From NCBI GenBank assembly GCA_016710965.1, contig JADJTW010000011.1, positions 58,316 through 122,315 on the forward strand: a stretch of 64,000 nucleotides of DNA, read 5' to 3'. The notes beneath the pieces are model-generated. The model did not search any database and was not told the DNA's origin. It was given only the letters and a program-made list of their open reading frames with translations. Below, one piece after another: positions 43,087-52,862 of this stretch. Each line of letters begins with the position of its first letter. Position 1 is the first letter of the stretch. The position numbers and the translations under genes are program-made. The DNA comes from Flavobacteriales bacterium (GTDB taxonomy: Bacteria > Bacteroidota > Bacteroidia > Flavobacteriales_F > PHOS-HE28).

Positions 43087-46000
43087 ATGGTGAGATCCTG
43101 CCTATCAGAGGTGAAGCCTGCCTGGCTCCTGGTGCTCGGGATCGTCTGCGCAACAGCGCACGGGCAAAGCGGTGCGGTCCGCTTCCACCACCTGGACAAC
43201 ACGGATGGCCTTCCGCAGAACTCGGTGAATGCGATCTTGGAGGACCGTCATGGTTTCATGTGGTTCGGCACGCAGGATGGGCTTTGCCGGTACGACGGTC
43301 ATGCCTTCATCACCTACCGGAACGATGGGTCGCCGAACAGCCTTGCCAACAACTACGTGTGGTGCATGCTGGAAACGAGCGATGACGCGCTGTGGATCGG
43401 GACCTTCGGCGGTGGATTGGACCGCTTCGATCCCGGGACCGGGCGCTACACGCACCACCGGTATCACGCCGATGATCCGGCCAGCCTGAGCAGTGATCGG
43501 GTGCTGGGGCTCCTTGAGCATCCAGCTGGCATCCTGTGGGTGCGCACCAGCAGAGGCCTGGATCGCCTGCACGCAGGCACTGGCAACATCACACGATACC
43601 TGACCGGGAGCGTGACCGAGGACGAGCTGATCGGCGCGATCGCAGCGGATGATGAGGATCACTTGCTCCTTCAAGGTGCTGCTGGCCTGTTGCGGTTCAC
43701 CCTGTCCACCGGGCACATCGAAGTGGTGAAGCCGGGCAGCGCATCGGGAAGTGGGCAAGGGGTGACGTCGCTGGCGCGCGATGGTCAACGCATCGTTGTG
43801 CTGGAGAACCGCGCGATGCTCCGCATCGAGCCTCGCTCGGGTGCTGAAGAGGTGCTCGTGGAAGCTGATGCGCTGCGCGATGCCGATCCGCGCATCGGGT
43901 TCCAATGCTCATTGATCAAGGGCGATCACCTCTTCATCGGCAGTACGCACGGGTTGATCCACCGTGATGCGCGCACCGGCACCACACGGATCCTCCGGCA
44001 CAGAGCCGACGCTCCCACGAGCCTGGCCGACGACCACATTCTTGCGCTGCATGCAGGCACCAGCGGCGAGATCTGGGTGGGCACGCGCAATGGCCTTGAT
44101 CGGATCGATCGCGTGGAACCGCCCGTACGCGCGCTCACTCATGTGCCCGGCGAAACCAACAGCCTGATCAATGCAAGCGTGACATCCCTTCTGGAAGACG
44201 GCCGCGGGCGCATCTGGATCGGAACGCCATCGGGGATCACGATCCGGGATCCCGCCAAGCGGACGTTCGAGCATCTGCGGCACGACCCACGGGATCCCGC
44301 ATCGCTTAGCGCGGATTACGTGCTCTCGATGAGCACCGATACCGAAGGCAGGATCCTGGTGGGCACGCTCGGCGGCGGGTTGAACGAAGCCGTTGAGCAG
44401 GGAGGGGTGATCCGTTTCAAGCGCCATCATGCGCAAGGGCTTACCGATCCGCGCCGCGCGGACATTGTCCACTACATCCTGCCAGCAACGAGCCGCAATA
44501 CCTGGTTGGCCACGGGCGGTGCGGGCCTTTGCCGGTTCAATGCGATGGATGGCAGCCTCCACTGCCAAGGGACTACTGGAACAAGCGACGGCCCTTCGCA
44601 CCCGTATCTCTTCAGTTTGTTGGAAGACGACGCCCATTACTTGTGGATGAGCACCGCTGGCGGTGGACTGTTGCTGCGCGACCCGCAAGGCCGTTTCGGC
44701 ACGCTTCGGCACAAGCCGGAGGACATGGGCAGCATCAATGCTGATCTGGTGCTGTGTGCGTATCAGGACAAGGATGGGTATCTCTGGTGCGGCACAGTGA
44801 ACGGCCTATGCCGCACGCGCGCACCATTGGACGACACGCTGCGGCGCGCCATCCTCGAAGCACGGCCGTTGGAAGGCCTATTCCGGCGATATGGGCGCGC
44901 CGAAGGACTACCGAATGAAGTGATCTACGGCATCCAGCCCGACGGTACAGGGCATCTATGGCTGACCACCAATGCGGGGCTGGTGGAGTGGGACCCCACG
45001 CTCAACAAGGCCTCGCGCATCCTCGATACCGGCGATGGCCTTCCCGGTCGCGAATTCAACCAGAACGCCTTCCTGCGCGCCCGCAATGGCACGCTCTACT
45101 TCGGTGGCGCCAGCGGTCTGTGCTGGTTCCGTCCGGAAGATCTGGTCGCGAATCCGCGCCCGCCGACCGTGCGCTTCACAGGCCTGGCCCTCTTCAATGA
45201 ACCCGTGCCATTACGGGCTGCTTCACCGGATGCCGCATTCAGCTTGGAACGTGCCATCCACCAGCTCGATCAGCTTGAGCTCGCATGGCATCACCGCGTG
45301 GTCACCATCACATTCGCGGGATTGAGTTTCATCTCTCCGGAGAAGAACACGTACCGCTATCAGCTCGAGGGCTTCGATGACCGCTGGACGGATACCGGCA
45401 CCCGCAACGATGTCACCTTCACCAACCTGGCCCCCGGCGATTACGTGCTCCGTGTTCAGGCGGCGAACAACGACGGCGTGTGGAACGAAGAGGGCGCGGC
45501 TCTGGCCATCCATGTCATCGCACCGCCATGGATGCGCTGGTACGCCTTCGTCGGTTATGCCCTGCTCATCGTCGGCGTGCTGTACGCGCTGTTCCGCTAC
45601 CGCCTGCGCGAGGTGCGCCGCGAAGCCTATACCATGGCGCGCATCGAGCGGGCGCGGCAGGAGGACCGCGAACGATTCCGCAGCCGGAGCGCCGCGGACT
45701 TCCACGATGAGGCCGGCGCGCGCATCACCCGCATCAACCTGTACACCGGACTGGTGCGGCAGCGCGCTGCGAACGACCCGGCACTGACCGATCACCTGCA
45801 CAAGATCGAGAACGCCAGCCGTGAGCTCAGCGCAGGCATCCGCGACCTCATCTGGACCATGGATCCCTCGCGCGATACCCTCGCGGACACGATGGACCGG
45901 CTCGCCGCCTTCGGCCAGTCGCTCTTCGATCCCAGTCCCACCGCCTTCAAGGCGATACCACTCGCATCCGGGAAGGGCAACCTTCGTCTGGGGATGGAAG

Positions 46001-46317
46001 CCCGTCGGTCCATCACCTTGATCATGAAGGAAGCCATGAACAACTGCGCCAAATACGCCGGGGCGAACCGCTGCACGCTCAGCGCCGCCGTAAATGAGGC
46101 CACCTTGGAGATCAGCTTGTACGACGACGGTCGCGGCTTCGATCCGGCCGCGCCGCGCTCCAACGACCACCACGGCGTGCGCAACATGCAGCAACGCGCC
46201 GATGAGTTGGGCGCGCAACTCACCATCGATAGCGCTCCCGGCCAAGGCACGCGCATCACCTTGCATGCACCGATGGCATCGCTGAGCGAGCACGATTTTT
46301 CAAAGCACCAAACCTGA
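43087..46317 (+). CDS. Two-component regulator-propeller sensor histidine kinase
   Basis: A 1076-residue kinase. The start at 43087 gives a signal peptide ending CATAHGQ. Repeated propeller blades fill about residues 35-690 (GLPQNSVNAILEDRHGFMWFGTQDGLCRYDG and similar WIGTxxGLxR units), followed by a Y_Y_Y domain (about 720-800) and a membrane helix near 818-840. A NarL/HisKA_3-type dimerisation domain has phospho-accepting His873 in ADFHDEAGARI, and the HATPase has NCAKYAGAN and DDGRGFDP. The periplasmic propellers should sense an extracellular ligand. The response regulator follows directly after the stop, so the pair is one unit. Confidence 0.93.
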   Translation: MVRSCLSEVKPAWLLVLGIVCATAHGQSGAVRFHHLDNTDGLPQNSVNAILEDRHGFMWFGTQDGLCRYDGHAFITYRNDGSPNSLANNYVWCMLETSDDALWIGTFGGGLDRFDPGTGRYTHHRYHADDPASLSSDRVLGLLEHPAGILWVRTSRGLDRLHAGTGNITRYLTGSVTEDELIGAIAADDEDHLLLQGAAGLLRFTLSTGHIEVVKPGSASGSGQGVTSLARDGQRIVVLENRAMLRIEPRSGAEEVLVEADALRDADPRIGFQCSLIKGDHLFIGSTHGLIHRDARTGTTRILRHRADAPTSLADDHILALHAGTSGEIWVGTRNGLDRIDRVEPPVRALTHVPGETNSLINASVTSLLEDGRGRIWIGTPSGITIRDPAKRTFEHLRHDPRDPASLSADYVLSMSTDTEGRILVGTLGGGLNEAVEQGGVIRFKRHHAQGLTDPRRADIVHYILPATSRNTWLATGGAGLCRFNAMDGSLHCQGTTGTSDGPSHPYLFSLLEDDAHYLWMSTAGGGLLLRDPQGRFGTLRHKPEDMGSINADLVLCAYQDKDGYLWCGTVNGLCRTRAPLDDTLRRAILEARPLEGLFRRYGRAEGLPNEVIYGIQPDGTGHLWLTTNAGLVEWDPTLNKASRILDTGDGLPGREFNQNAFLRARNGTLYFGGASGLCWFRPEDLVANPRPPTVRFTGLALFNEPVPLRAASPDAAFSLERAIHQLDQLELAWHHRVVTITFAGLSFISPEKNTYRYQLEGFDDRWTDTGTRNDVTFTNLAPGDYVLRVQAANNDGVWNEEGAALAIHVIAPPWMRWYAFVGYALLIVGVLYALFRYRLREVRREAYTMARIERARQEDRERFRSRSAADFHDEAGARITRINLYTGLVRQRAANDPALTDHLHKIENASRELSAGIRDLIWTMDPSRDTLADTMDRLAAFGQSLFDPSPTAFKAIPLASGKGNLRLGMEARRSITLIMKEAMNNCAKYAGANRCTLSAAVNEATLEISLYDDGRGFDPAAPRSNDHHGVRNMQQRADELGAQLTIDSAPGQGTRITLHAPMASLSEHDFSKHQT

Positions 46318-46959
46318 ATGAGCATGCATAGCATACCGCGCGTCATCAGCGTTGCCGTAGTGGAGGACGATCGTGAGGTGCGCCAGGCGCTTCAGCTCAC
46401 ACTCGCGGCGCGCGATGGCTTCCGATGCGCCAGCACCTTCTCCTCATGCGAGGATGCGCTGAAGCAGCTGCCCGAAGAGCCACCCGACGTGGTGCTCATG
46501 GACATCAACCTGCCGGGCATGGACGGCATCGCTGGCGTCAAGGCCTTGAAGGAGCTGCTGCCGGGCACCGACTTCCTCATGCTCACCGTGCGCGAGGAAG
46601 AGGACACTGTGTTCCGTGCCCTGAGCGCAGGCGCCTCGGGGTACATCCTCAAGCATGCCTCCCCCGAAGCGATCCTCGAGGCGATCACCGAGGTGTACGA
46701 AGGCGGCTCCGCCATGACTCCGGTCATCGCGCGTCTCGTGGTGCGCTCTTTCCAGCCCAAGGCCGCGCACGACCTCAGCGACCGCGAGCTCGAGGTGCTT
46801 GCCAAGCTCTGCGACGGCGAGAACTACCGCAGCATCGCCGAGGCGCTCTTCATCAGCACCAATACGGTGAAGGCGCACATCAAGAGCGTGTACCTGAAAC
46901 TGCACGTACACACGCGCGCGGAGGCGGTGAGGAAGGCGCTGCGGGATCGGCTGGTGTGA
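46318..46959 (+). CDS. NarL/LuxR-family response regulator
   Basis: A 213-residue regulator whose ATG directly follows the kinase stop. The receiver domain contains SVAVVEDDREV, VVLMDINLPGMDG with the phospho-acceptor Asp, and GYILKHASPE. The C-terminal LuxR helix-turn-helix is LSDRELEVLAKLCDGENYRSIAEAL with NTVKAHIKSVYLKL. It is phosphorylated by the propeller kinase and probably binds the ACCCAAATGGGT sites found before the kinase gene and before the following T9SS gene; this binding is an inference. Confidence 0.93.
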   Translation: MSMHSIPRVISVAVVEDDREVRQALQLTLAARDGFRCASTFSSCEDALKQLPEEPPDVVLMDINLPGMDGIAGVKALKELLPGTDFLMLTVREEEDTVFRALSAGASGYILKHASPEAILEAITEVYEGGSAMTPVIARLVVRSFQPKAAHDLSDRELEVLAKLCDGENYRSIAEALFISTNTVKAHIKSVYLKLHVHTRAEAVRKALRDRLV

Positions 46960-46968
46960 GCGCAAATC

Positions 46969-47013
46969 ACCCAAATGGGTACTAGACGCGCCTGTGAGCA
47001 CGGGCTTGCTTTG
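46969..47013 (+). promoter_or_regulatory. Second ACCCAAATGGGT site plus -7-like box
   Basis: The same 12-base palindrome (46969-46980) precedes TTGCTTTG (47006-47013, one mismatch to TAnnTTTG) by exactly 25 bases, as at 43028-43072. The box is 19 bases before the start of the T9SS-exported protein, which would make that gene a target of the NarL-type regulator encoded just upstream. Confidence 0.55.
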
Positions 47014-47032
47014 CCCGTTCAAACACTCATCC

Positions 47033-48055
47033 ATGAAACGATCGCTACCCCTCTTCGTGCTGGGCCTCTCTTCGTCGCTGGTCGCGCAGCCCACGATCAC
47101 CTCCTTGAACATGCCCTTGGTCGGCGATGTCGTCTCGGTTGCGCTCTGCTCCGATGCGGTGGATGCCAACGCCTTGAATGCCAGCGCCGGCGCTATGCAG
47201 ACCTGGGATTTCAGCGGCCTCAGCGTGAATGCCAACGAGCAGTTCAACTTCGTCGATCCCGCAGGCACGCTGTGGGCGAACGATTATCCCGGCTCCGATC
47301 TCTGCGGCATCAGTTGGGATGGATCCCACAGCTATTACGCCAGCAGCGCGAGCGCGCTCGACACGGAAGGCAACGCGTTCATCATCCCCGGCACCCCGCC
47401 CGAGGATACGGCCAAGGTGATCCTCAGCGCCGATATGGAGCGCATGCTGGAGCTGCCGTACACCTACGGCGCCAGCCATTCAGATGCGTTCAGCGGGCTG
47501 TTCTCGGTGCTCGGCTTCAACGCCACGGTGGACGGCACGATCGATCTCGAGGCGGATGGGTACGGAACCTTGGTCCTGGCCACGGGCACCTACGCCAACG
47601 TGGTGCGCTACCATTTCAACCGGGTGCAGAACAACACCATCCTTGGGCAAACGACCACCTCCACCAAGGAGCAGTGGGGCTGGGTGTCCGCGGATCACCG
47701 GTTCTGGTTGCTGCTCATGGAGATCAACAGCACGACCGGCGTCACCGATGAGGTCGTCTGGTTCAACACGGACCCCACACTCGCAGGTCCTTCCAACGTG
47801 GCGGACGCTGCGGCAGCACCCATCGGCATCTACCCGAATCCTGCAGAGGTGGGATCCGCGATCACCCTAGTCGGCGCGCAGCGTGCTCCCGGTGCGCAGG
47901 CGGTGCTGTTTGATGCCTCGGGACGCGTGGCGCGAACCTTCCGCCCCGGGATCATGCAGCTCCCGACCGATGGACTGCAAGCTGGCGCGTACGTGCTGCG
48001 CCTCACCGCCGCGAATGGTGAGCCGGCAGGAAATGCACGCGTGACCCTGCGCTGA
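47033..48055 (+). CDS. T9SS-exported protein of unknown function
   Basis: A 340-residue protein starting at 47033 with signal peptide MKRSLPLFVLGLSSSLVAQ. The middle is a beta-rich domain without a known name (TWDFSGLSVNANEQFNFVDP, YGTLVLATGTYANVVRYHF). The last about 75 residues are a type A sorting domain (IGIYPNPAEVGSAITLVG, then GLQAGAYVLRL), so it is secreted through T9SS and attached to the surface. The promoter-proximal ACCCAAATGGGT site links it to the preceding two-component system. Confidence 0.8.
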   Translation: MKRSLPLFVLGLSSSLVAQPTITSLNMPLVGDVVSVALCSDAVDANALNASAGAMQTWDFSGLSVNANEQFNFVDPAGTLWANDYPGSDLCGISWDGSHSYYASSASALDTEGNAFIIPGTPPEDTAKVILSADMERMLELPYTYGASHSDAFSGLFSVLGFNATVDGTIDLEADGYGTLVLATGTYANVVRYHFNRVQNNTILGQTTTSTKEQWGWVSADHRFWLLLMEINSTTGVTDEVVWFNTDPTLAGPSNVADAAAAPIGIYPNPAEVGSAITLVGAQRAPGAQAVLFDASGRVARTFRPGIMQLPTDGLQAGAYVLRLTAANGEPAGNARVTLR

Positions 48056-48093
48056 GCGTGTAGCTTCGATCAGTTCAACTCACGATCCGCCCC

Positions 48094-49069
48094 ATGATCC
48101 CCCGCCTACTCCTCTCCTCGCTGCTGGTGCTTGCCGCGTTCACCTCAATCAACGCCCAGGATGCCAAGGGCTGCACCGACCACCCGGTGATCACGCGCTA
48201 CCCCGGTGCGCAAGCTCGCCTGGTGCGAAGAGCAGAACCATGTGGACTATGCCATAGCGCGGGGGCCGGTCACGGGCTACAAGGACATCGATGCGTGGAC
48301 CGAGGTGAAAGGCAAGCGCACGCGCCTTTACTACACCATCAGCGGTACGGTCTCCTTGCGCGACCTCTACCTCAACTACCAGAGCGCGTTGAAGCGCGCG
48401 GGCATCACCATCCTCGCCGAAGGGCAGCAGGACAAGTCCACGTCACCGGAGGTCGGCAGCCGCACCATGATCGGTGTGCATTACGCCCGCAACGACTTCC
48501 CACCAGGTGCTGGCATCGACCTGCTGCGAGGTTCGGCCACCAGCGCGGGCAGCTTCTACATCGCGGCGAGCATGAAGCACAACAACGTGCCCGCCCATGT
48601 GGTGGTGAGCGGCTCGCAATACACCAGCGAGGTGAAGGTGATGATGGTGGACATCATCGAGGAAGTGGGCATCGACACCGACAAGGTGAAGGTGGATGCC
48701 GAATGGATGAAGCAGCAGATCGAAGCCTACGGCAAAGTGGCCATCAACGACATCCTCTTCGATACCGACAAGGCCACCGTGCAGGCTGCCTCCTTGCCGA
48801 TCATCGGCGAGATCGCACGCCTGCTGAAACTGATGCCTGAATTGAAGGTCTTCGTGGTGGGCCATACCGATATGACCGGCACCCTGGAGCACAACCTTGA
48901 TCTGAGCAAGCGCCGCGCGGCTGAAGTCATGCGCTTGCTGGTCGCCGATCACGGCGTTGCCGCCGCACGCCTCGATGCGCACGGCGTGGGCCCGCTGGTG
49001 CCCGTTGCAACGAACAAGACCGAGGAGGGCCGCCAGTTGAACCGGCGGGTGGAACTGGTGGCGCGCTAG
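48094..49069 (+). pseudogene. OmpA-family outer membrane protein, frameshifted
   Basis: The first part, from 48094, has a signal peptide (MIPRLLLSSLLVLAAFTSINAQ) and runs to CTDHPVITRYPGA. The rest continues in another frame from KLAWCEEQNHVDYAIA to 49069. Removing one C near 48211 in the GCGCAAG stretch would give a continuous protein of about 324 residues. The C-terminus is the OmpA peptidoglycan-binding domain (DILFDTDKATVQAASLPII, VVGHTDMTG, NLDLSKRRAAEVMRLL, NRRVELV). It would tether the outer membrane to the wall. A single-base indel may be real or an assembly error. Confidence 0.85.
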
Positions 49070-49132
49070 TTCACGGTGAAGAGGAAGCAGGGCCAGGGGC
49101 AAGCCTCTGACGCGAAGCTTCGGCAGGCATTG

Positions 49133-49170
49133 CCTGAAGGATGGTAGCGACGAGACGATCTTCCTTCAGG
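49133..49170. promoter_or_regulatory. Inverted repeat CCTGAAGGA/TCCTTCAGG before the RelE module
   Basis: Perfect nine-base arms (49133-49141 and 49162-49170) with 20 bases between them. It lies just upstream of the TACTTTTG box of the toxin-antitoxin operon, where an antitoxin-binding operator would be expected. Confidence 0.5.
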
Positions 49171-49193
49171 AAGCTCGAGGACGATCGACACCT

Positions 49194-49201
49194 TACTTTT
49201 G
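49194..49201 (+). promoter_or_regulatory. Putative -7 box of the RelE toxin-antitoxin operon
   Basis: TACTTTTG matches TAnnTTTG exactly and equals the box before the DUF433 antitoxin. It ends only five bases before the first plausible ATG (49207), which suggests either a nearly leaderless message or a start at the next ATG (49219). Confidence 0.45.
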
Positions 49202-49206
49202 ATGGC

Positions 49207-49425
49207 ATGAAAGTCCCCATGCGTTATGTGAACGATGCCGACGGCAATGTGCAGGCCGTGCAGGTTCCTGTTGAGGACTGGAATGACCTGGTGGAGAAGC
49301 TGCGGCACTACGAACAAGTGTTGAAGCTGCGTTCATCGCTCAGCAATGCGCTCGCCCAAGTTGCACGCATGCGTTCAGGGAAGTTGAAGAAACGGACCCT
49401 GAAGGACGTCCTGCGTGAAGCATAG
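49207..49425 (+). CDS. Antitoxin of a RelE/ParE-type module
   Basis: A 72-residue protein from 49207 (MKVPMRYVNDADGNV); an alternative start at 49219 gives MRYVNDADG. The pattern YVNDADGNVQAVQVPVEDWNDL is typical of small antitoxins that pair with RelE-like toxins, and the basic C-terminus (GKLKKRTLKDVLREA) would wrap the toxin. It overlaps the toxin start by 11 bases. It probably also represses the operon through the palindrome at 49133-49170. Confidence 0.72.
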   Translation: MKVPMRYVNDADGNVQAVQVPVEDWNDLVEKLRHYEQVLKLRSSLSNALAQVARMRSGKLKKRTLKDVLREA

Positions 49426-49759
49426 GGTCATCCCCACGCCGGAATTCGAGAAGGAGTTGCGGCCATTGCTGAAGCGGCACCGTTCCCTTGCAAAGGACCT
49501 CTTGAAGTTGGAGAAGGAACTGGAGGAGAGGCCAAGCAGCGGCACCGGCCTTGGGCACGGCCTCTACAAAGTGAGGCTGGCGATCTCGAGCAAAGGGAAA
49601 GGCAAGAGCGGCGGTGCGCGAGTGATCACCTATGTTGTTACCGATGACCATGAGGTGTATCTCCTCAGCATTTACAACAAGTCCGACTACGACACAGTGG
49701 ATACCAAGGCAATGAGGCAGTTGGCGGCCGAACTGCGAGTGCAGAAGCGGAAGCGCTAG
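49415..49759 (+). CDS. RelE/ParE-family toxin
   Basis: A 114-residue basic protein. The RelE-fold pattern FEKELRPLLKRHRSLAKDL, GLYKVRLAISSKGKGKSGGARVI, and VYLLSIYNKSDYDTV is typical of RelE/ParE superfamily toxins, which cleave ribosome-bound mRNA or block gyrase. RelE-type is favoured by the K/R-rich strand region, but this is not certain. The start lies inside the antitoxin gene, giving translational coupling. Confidence 0.82.
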   Translation: MKHRVIPTPEFEKELRPLLKRHRSLAKDLLKLEKELEERPSSGTGLGHGLYKVRLAISSKGKGKSGGARVITYVVTDDHEVYLLSIYNKSDYDTVDTKAMRQLAAELRVQKRKR

Positions 49760-49852
49760 CGCGCACGCTTTTCGCTTCGGAACGCAGCGGAATAGGCGGA
49801 CAACCCGGCAACCTGCGCATCGCAGTGCGCGTCACCCTGCCGACCCTCACGC

Positions 49853-52515
49853 ATGCGCGTCAACCATCTGCATTCGGCCGCATTCCTCGCAGCCCTCACG
49901 CTCCCCGTCCTTCTTCCCGCGCAAACCACCGTGCCGTGGTGCCAAAGCACCGCCTCCGTTTCCCCAGCCACCGTACGCGCGGCACAGGGCTACCAGCCGC
50001 GCGGCAGCACGCGCTATGTCAAGCTCAAGGTCATCATCGCATCGCAGAGCGGGCCCGGCGGCGATGCCAGCACCGGCAGCATCGTGCAGCGCGACATCGA
50101 TGGCATGAACGCCATCTTCGCTGATAACAGCACCGGCATCCAGTTCGAGCTCTGCGGACCGGTGCAGGTGGTGGACAACGACGCGCTGTACTGGATGTGG
50201 AACCTGGACCCGGCCGCACTCAATCCTTACTACGAGCCCGGCTACATCACCTTGGTGTATGCCTACCAACTGCCCAACAGCCTCGGCGGCTTCCAGATGG
50301 GCGACATCGTGTACCTGCGCGGCTCGGGCGGCGCGCAGATCGCCGCGCACGAAGTGGGGCACCTGCTCGGCCTCTTCCATACCCACGACACCATCCTGGG
50401 TACCGAGCTCGTGGACGGCAGCAACTGCGCCACCGCGGGCGACTTCATCTGCGACACGCCCGCCGACCCCAACCTCGGGCTGGCCGGCATGGTCGAGTAC
50501 GGCACGTGCAATTACATCGGCACCGTCACCGATGCCAACGGCCAGGCCTATGCACCCATGGTGCACAACGTGATGTCGTATTCGCCGTGCGTGAACACGC
50601 TGTTCACGCAAGGGCAGGCGCAGGTGATGCAGTACGTGCTGGACTACGTGAAGACCAATTTGCACCGGAGCATGCAGTCCATCGCCATCACGCCCTTCGA
50701 TACGCGGCAATGCCACAACGTGGGTTCCATCGAACTCACCGCCACGCCCGCGCCCGGCAGCTTCGATGGTCCGCTGGTGAGCGGCACCACCTTGAACAAC
50801 GCGCCCAATGCGCCCGGCGAATACTACGTGACCTACACGCCCAGCACGCCACCGCAGGACAGCACCTGGACCATCGACCAGAGCTACACCCTCTATGACC
50901 AGTACGGCGGCTACAACTACACCTACACCACGCTGGACAGCCTGGTGCAGACCATCCGCGCCGGTGTCGATGGCCATCTCATCCAGGTCGACTTCCTGTT
51001 CTACGACAGCCTGCCGAACAGCTATCGCCTGCGCGTGTACCGCGGTGAAGGTGCCGCTGTGCAACTGCTGTACGAGACGGACCTGGGCATTGGCGCCATA
51101 CCGGATACTTCCTGGCATTCGTTCGCGGTATCGGAGCCCGTGCCCGTGTTCACCGACTCGGTGTACACGCTGGAGCTCGTGGCGGACCATTCCTTCCTGC
51201 AGGTCACCAGCCCGGGCTACGGCTGGGCCTATTACGACTACAACCGCGGCAGCAGCAACGCCGGTGGTTTCAAGGACGCCGCTTTCCGCACCCTGGTGCA
51301 TGCCCTGCCGCCGTGCCAGAGCGCCATCCGCTACTACCAGCTCTACCAGGTGCCACCGCATTACATGCTGAACCTCTCCGACGGCTATTGCGTGAGCGAT
51401 GCCGACACCGTGTGGCTCATCGGCGACAACGCCGCATCACCGGACGCGAGCATCTGGATCGCAGGCGTGGACACCAGTGCCTTCGTGCCCGCGCAACTCG
51501 GCGAAGGCGCGCATGAGCTGCACTACATCAACTCCGCCTTCGGCTGCACCGATACCACCGTCTCCATCATCACCGTAACGCCGCCACCGAGTTTGGGCAT
51601 CCCCGGCCTGGCCACGCCGGTCTGCACGCAGACCGCGCCCTACGTGCTCACCGGCGATCCCTTCGGCGGCTACATCACCGTGGATGGTGTGCGCGACAGC
51701 TTGCTCAATGCCGCCGCGCTCGGCGTGGGCCCGCACGTGGCTAGCTACTACTACAATGAATACCTGGACAGCATCGCCTTCGTGGACCAACGCACCGGAC
51801 TGCACAGTTACATCAGCGGCGCGCAAGGCGCGGTGGAAGTGGGGATACCCTCTGGCAATCCTTCACACCCGCGTTCAGCGGACGACTGGAGCAATTCGTC
51901 GTCTCGCTCTACGGCACAGGTGGACCCTACGACTATGGTGTGAAGGTCCTGAACGGTCACGGCCTCGGCGGCACCGTCATCGCCACCGATACCATCACCA
52001 TTCCCCCGAACCTATCCAGCCCGGACATCCTCGGCGACATGCACCCGCAAGTGCTCCGCGATTCCGCCTACACCATCCAGCTGGAACGCCTCCCCGATGG
52101 CGTTGCCGGCGCGAACACGATCTATTTCTTCACCGATGGCTCCCTCTACCCGCGTGGCACCGGGCAATACGGCAGCACGGACAGCCTCGACCTCTACTTC
52201 CAGGAGACCGTGAGCCGCACCTACACCTGCGCCGATTCCATCACCGTGCCGTTCACGGTGGAGGTATGCACGGGCGTGGAGGAACTCGCGGAAGGTGCAG
52301 TGCTCCTTGGGCCGAACCCGTTCGGGGATGTACTCACGCTGCGAACAACGAACGATGTGCGGTACGTGCTGTACAATGCGGTGGGGGCGGAGCTGCTGAC
52401 CGGAACGGCGCGGGTGGGGCGCTCACGAGCATTGGCACGGCGCAGTTGGCGGCGGGGTTTACACGGTGCGGGTTGTGGGGAGGATGGAACGGGGGGCGGG
52501 TGTTCTAGGTGGTGA
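49853..52515 (+). pseudogene. M43-type (cytophagalysin-like) metalloprotease with T9SS end, frameshifted
   Basis: The start at 49853 opens a signal peptide (MRVNHLHSAAFLAALTLPVLLPAQ). The protease domain has the zinc motif HEVGHLLGLFH and a downstream Met-turn VMSYSPC, typical of M43/pappalysin-type secreted proteases. Further beta domains follow. The frame breaks in a G run at 51841-51844: adding one G there joins GAVEVG to DTLWQSFTPAFSG in the frame that continues to 52515. A second break region (about 52400-52480) scrambles the T9SS-like end (LLGPNPFGDVLTLRT, then SIGTAQLAAG and VYTVRVVGRMER in different frames). Two or more indels near G runs suggest sequencing error or decay. Confidence 0.82.
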
Positions 52516-52862
52516 AGGAGTAGGGGGGGGTGGGGGGGAGGCCCAGCGGATCTTGGCGGGGGGCGTATTGGCGAAGTGAAGTGGGGGTCCACCTGTTGTG
52601 GCCCCGCGCCCTAGGTGCCCACATTGGCAGAGGGGCCGTGCTGGGGGCCCACATTCCGGGGTTACTCCAGGCCCGTGAGGTGTTGCCCGCGCTTCGGGGG
52701 CGCCCGGAACTGTTCGGGGGGTTGGCCATCCGCCGAGTACACCCATTCCCACCACTTGCTCGGCTGGCTGGGAAGTCTTGTGTGCTGCTGGAGGTTTGGT
52801 TCGTCGCAGGCCAGCAACCGGCCAGGGAACAGAAGGAAACCAAACAACCAAAATCCAGAGCC
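52516..52862 (+). other. G-rich, hairpin-rich region without a recognised gene
   Basis: About 350 bases with long G runs on the plus strand and several GC-rich hairpins. One is GGGG(T)CCAC at 52584-52592 pairing with GTGGCCCC at 52598-52605 around a five-base loop; another potential stem is TGCC/GGCA near 52616-52634. Open frames cross it, but none resembles a protein. It could hold a structured RNA, a dispersed repeat, or a poor-quality stretch. Confidence 0.35.

Noticed and set aside
47000..47018. Short stem ACGGGC/GCCCGT considered as a terminator after the NarL-type regulator
   Set aside because: The stem is only six bases, no T tract follows, and it overlaps the -7-like box of the next gene.
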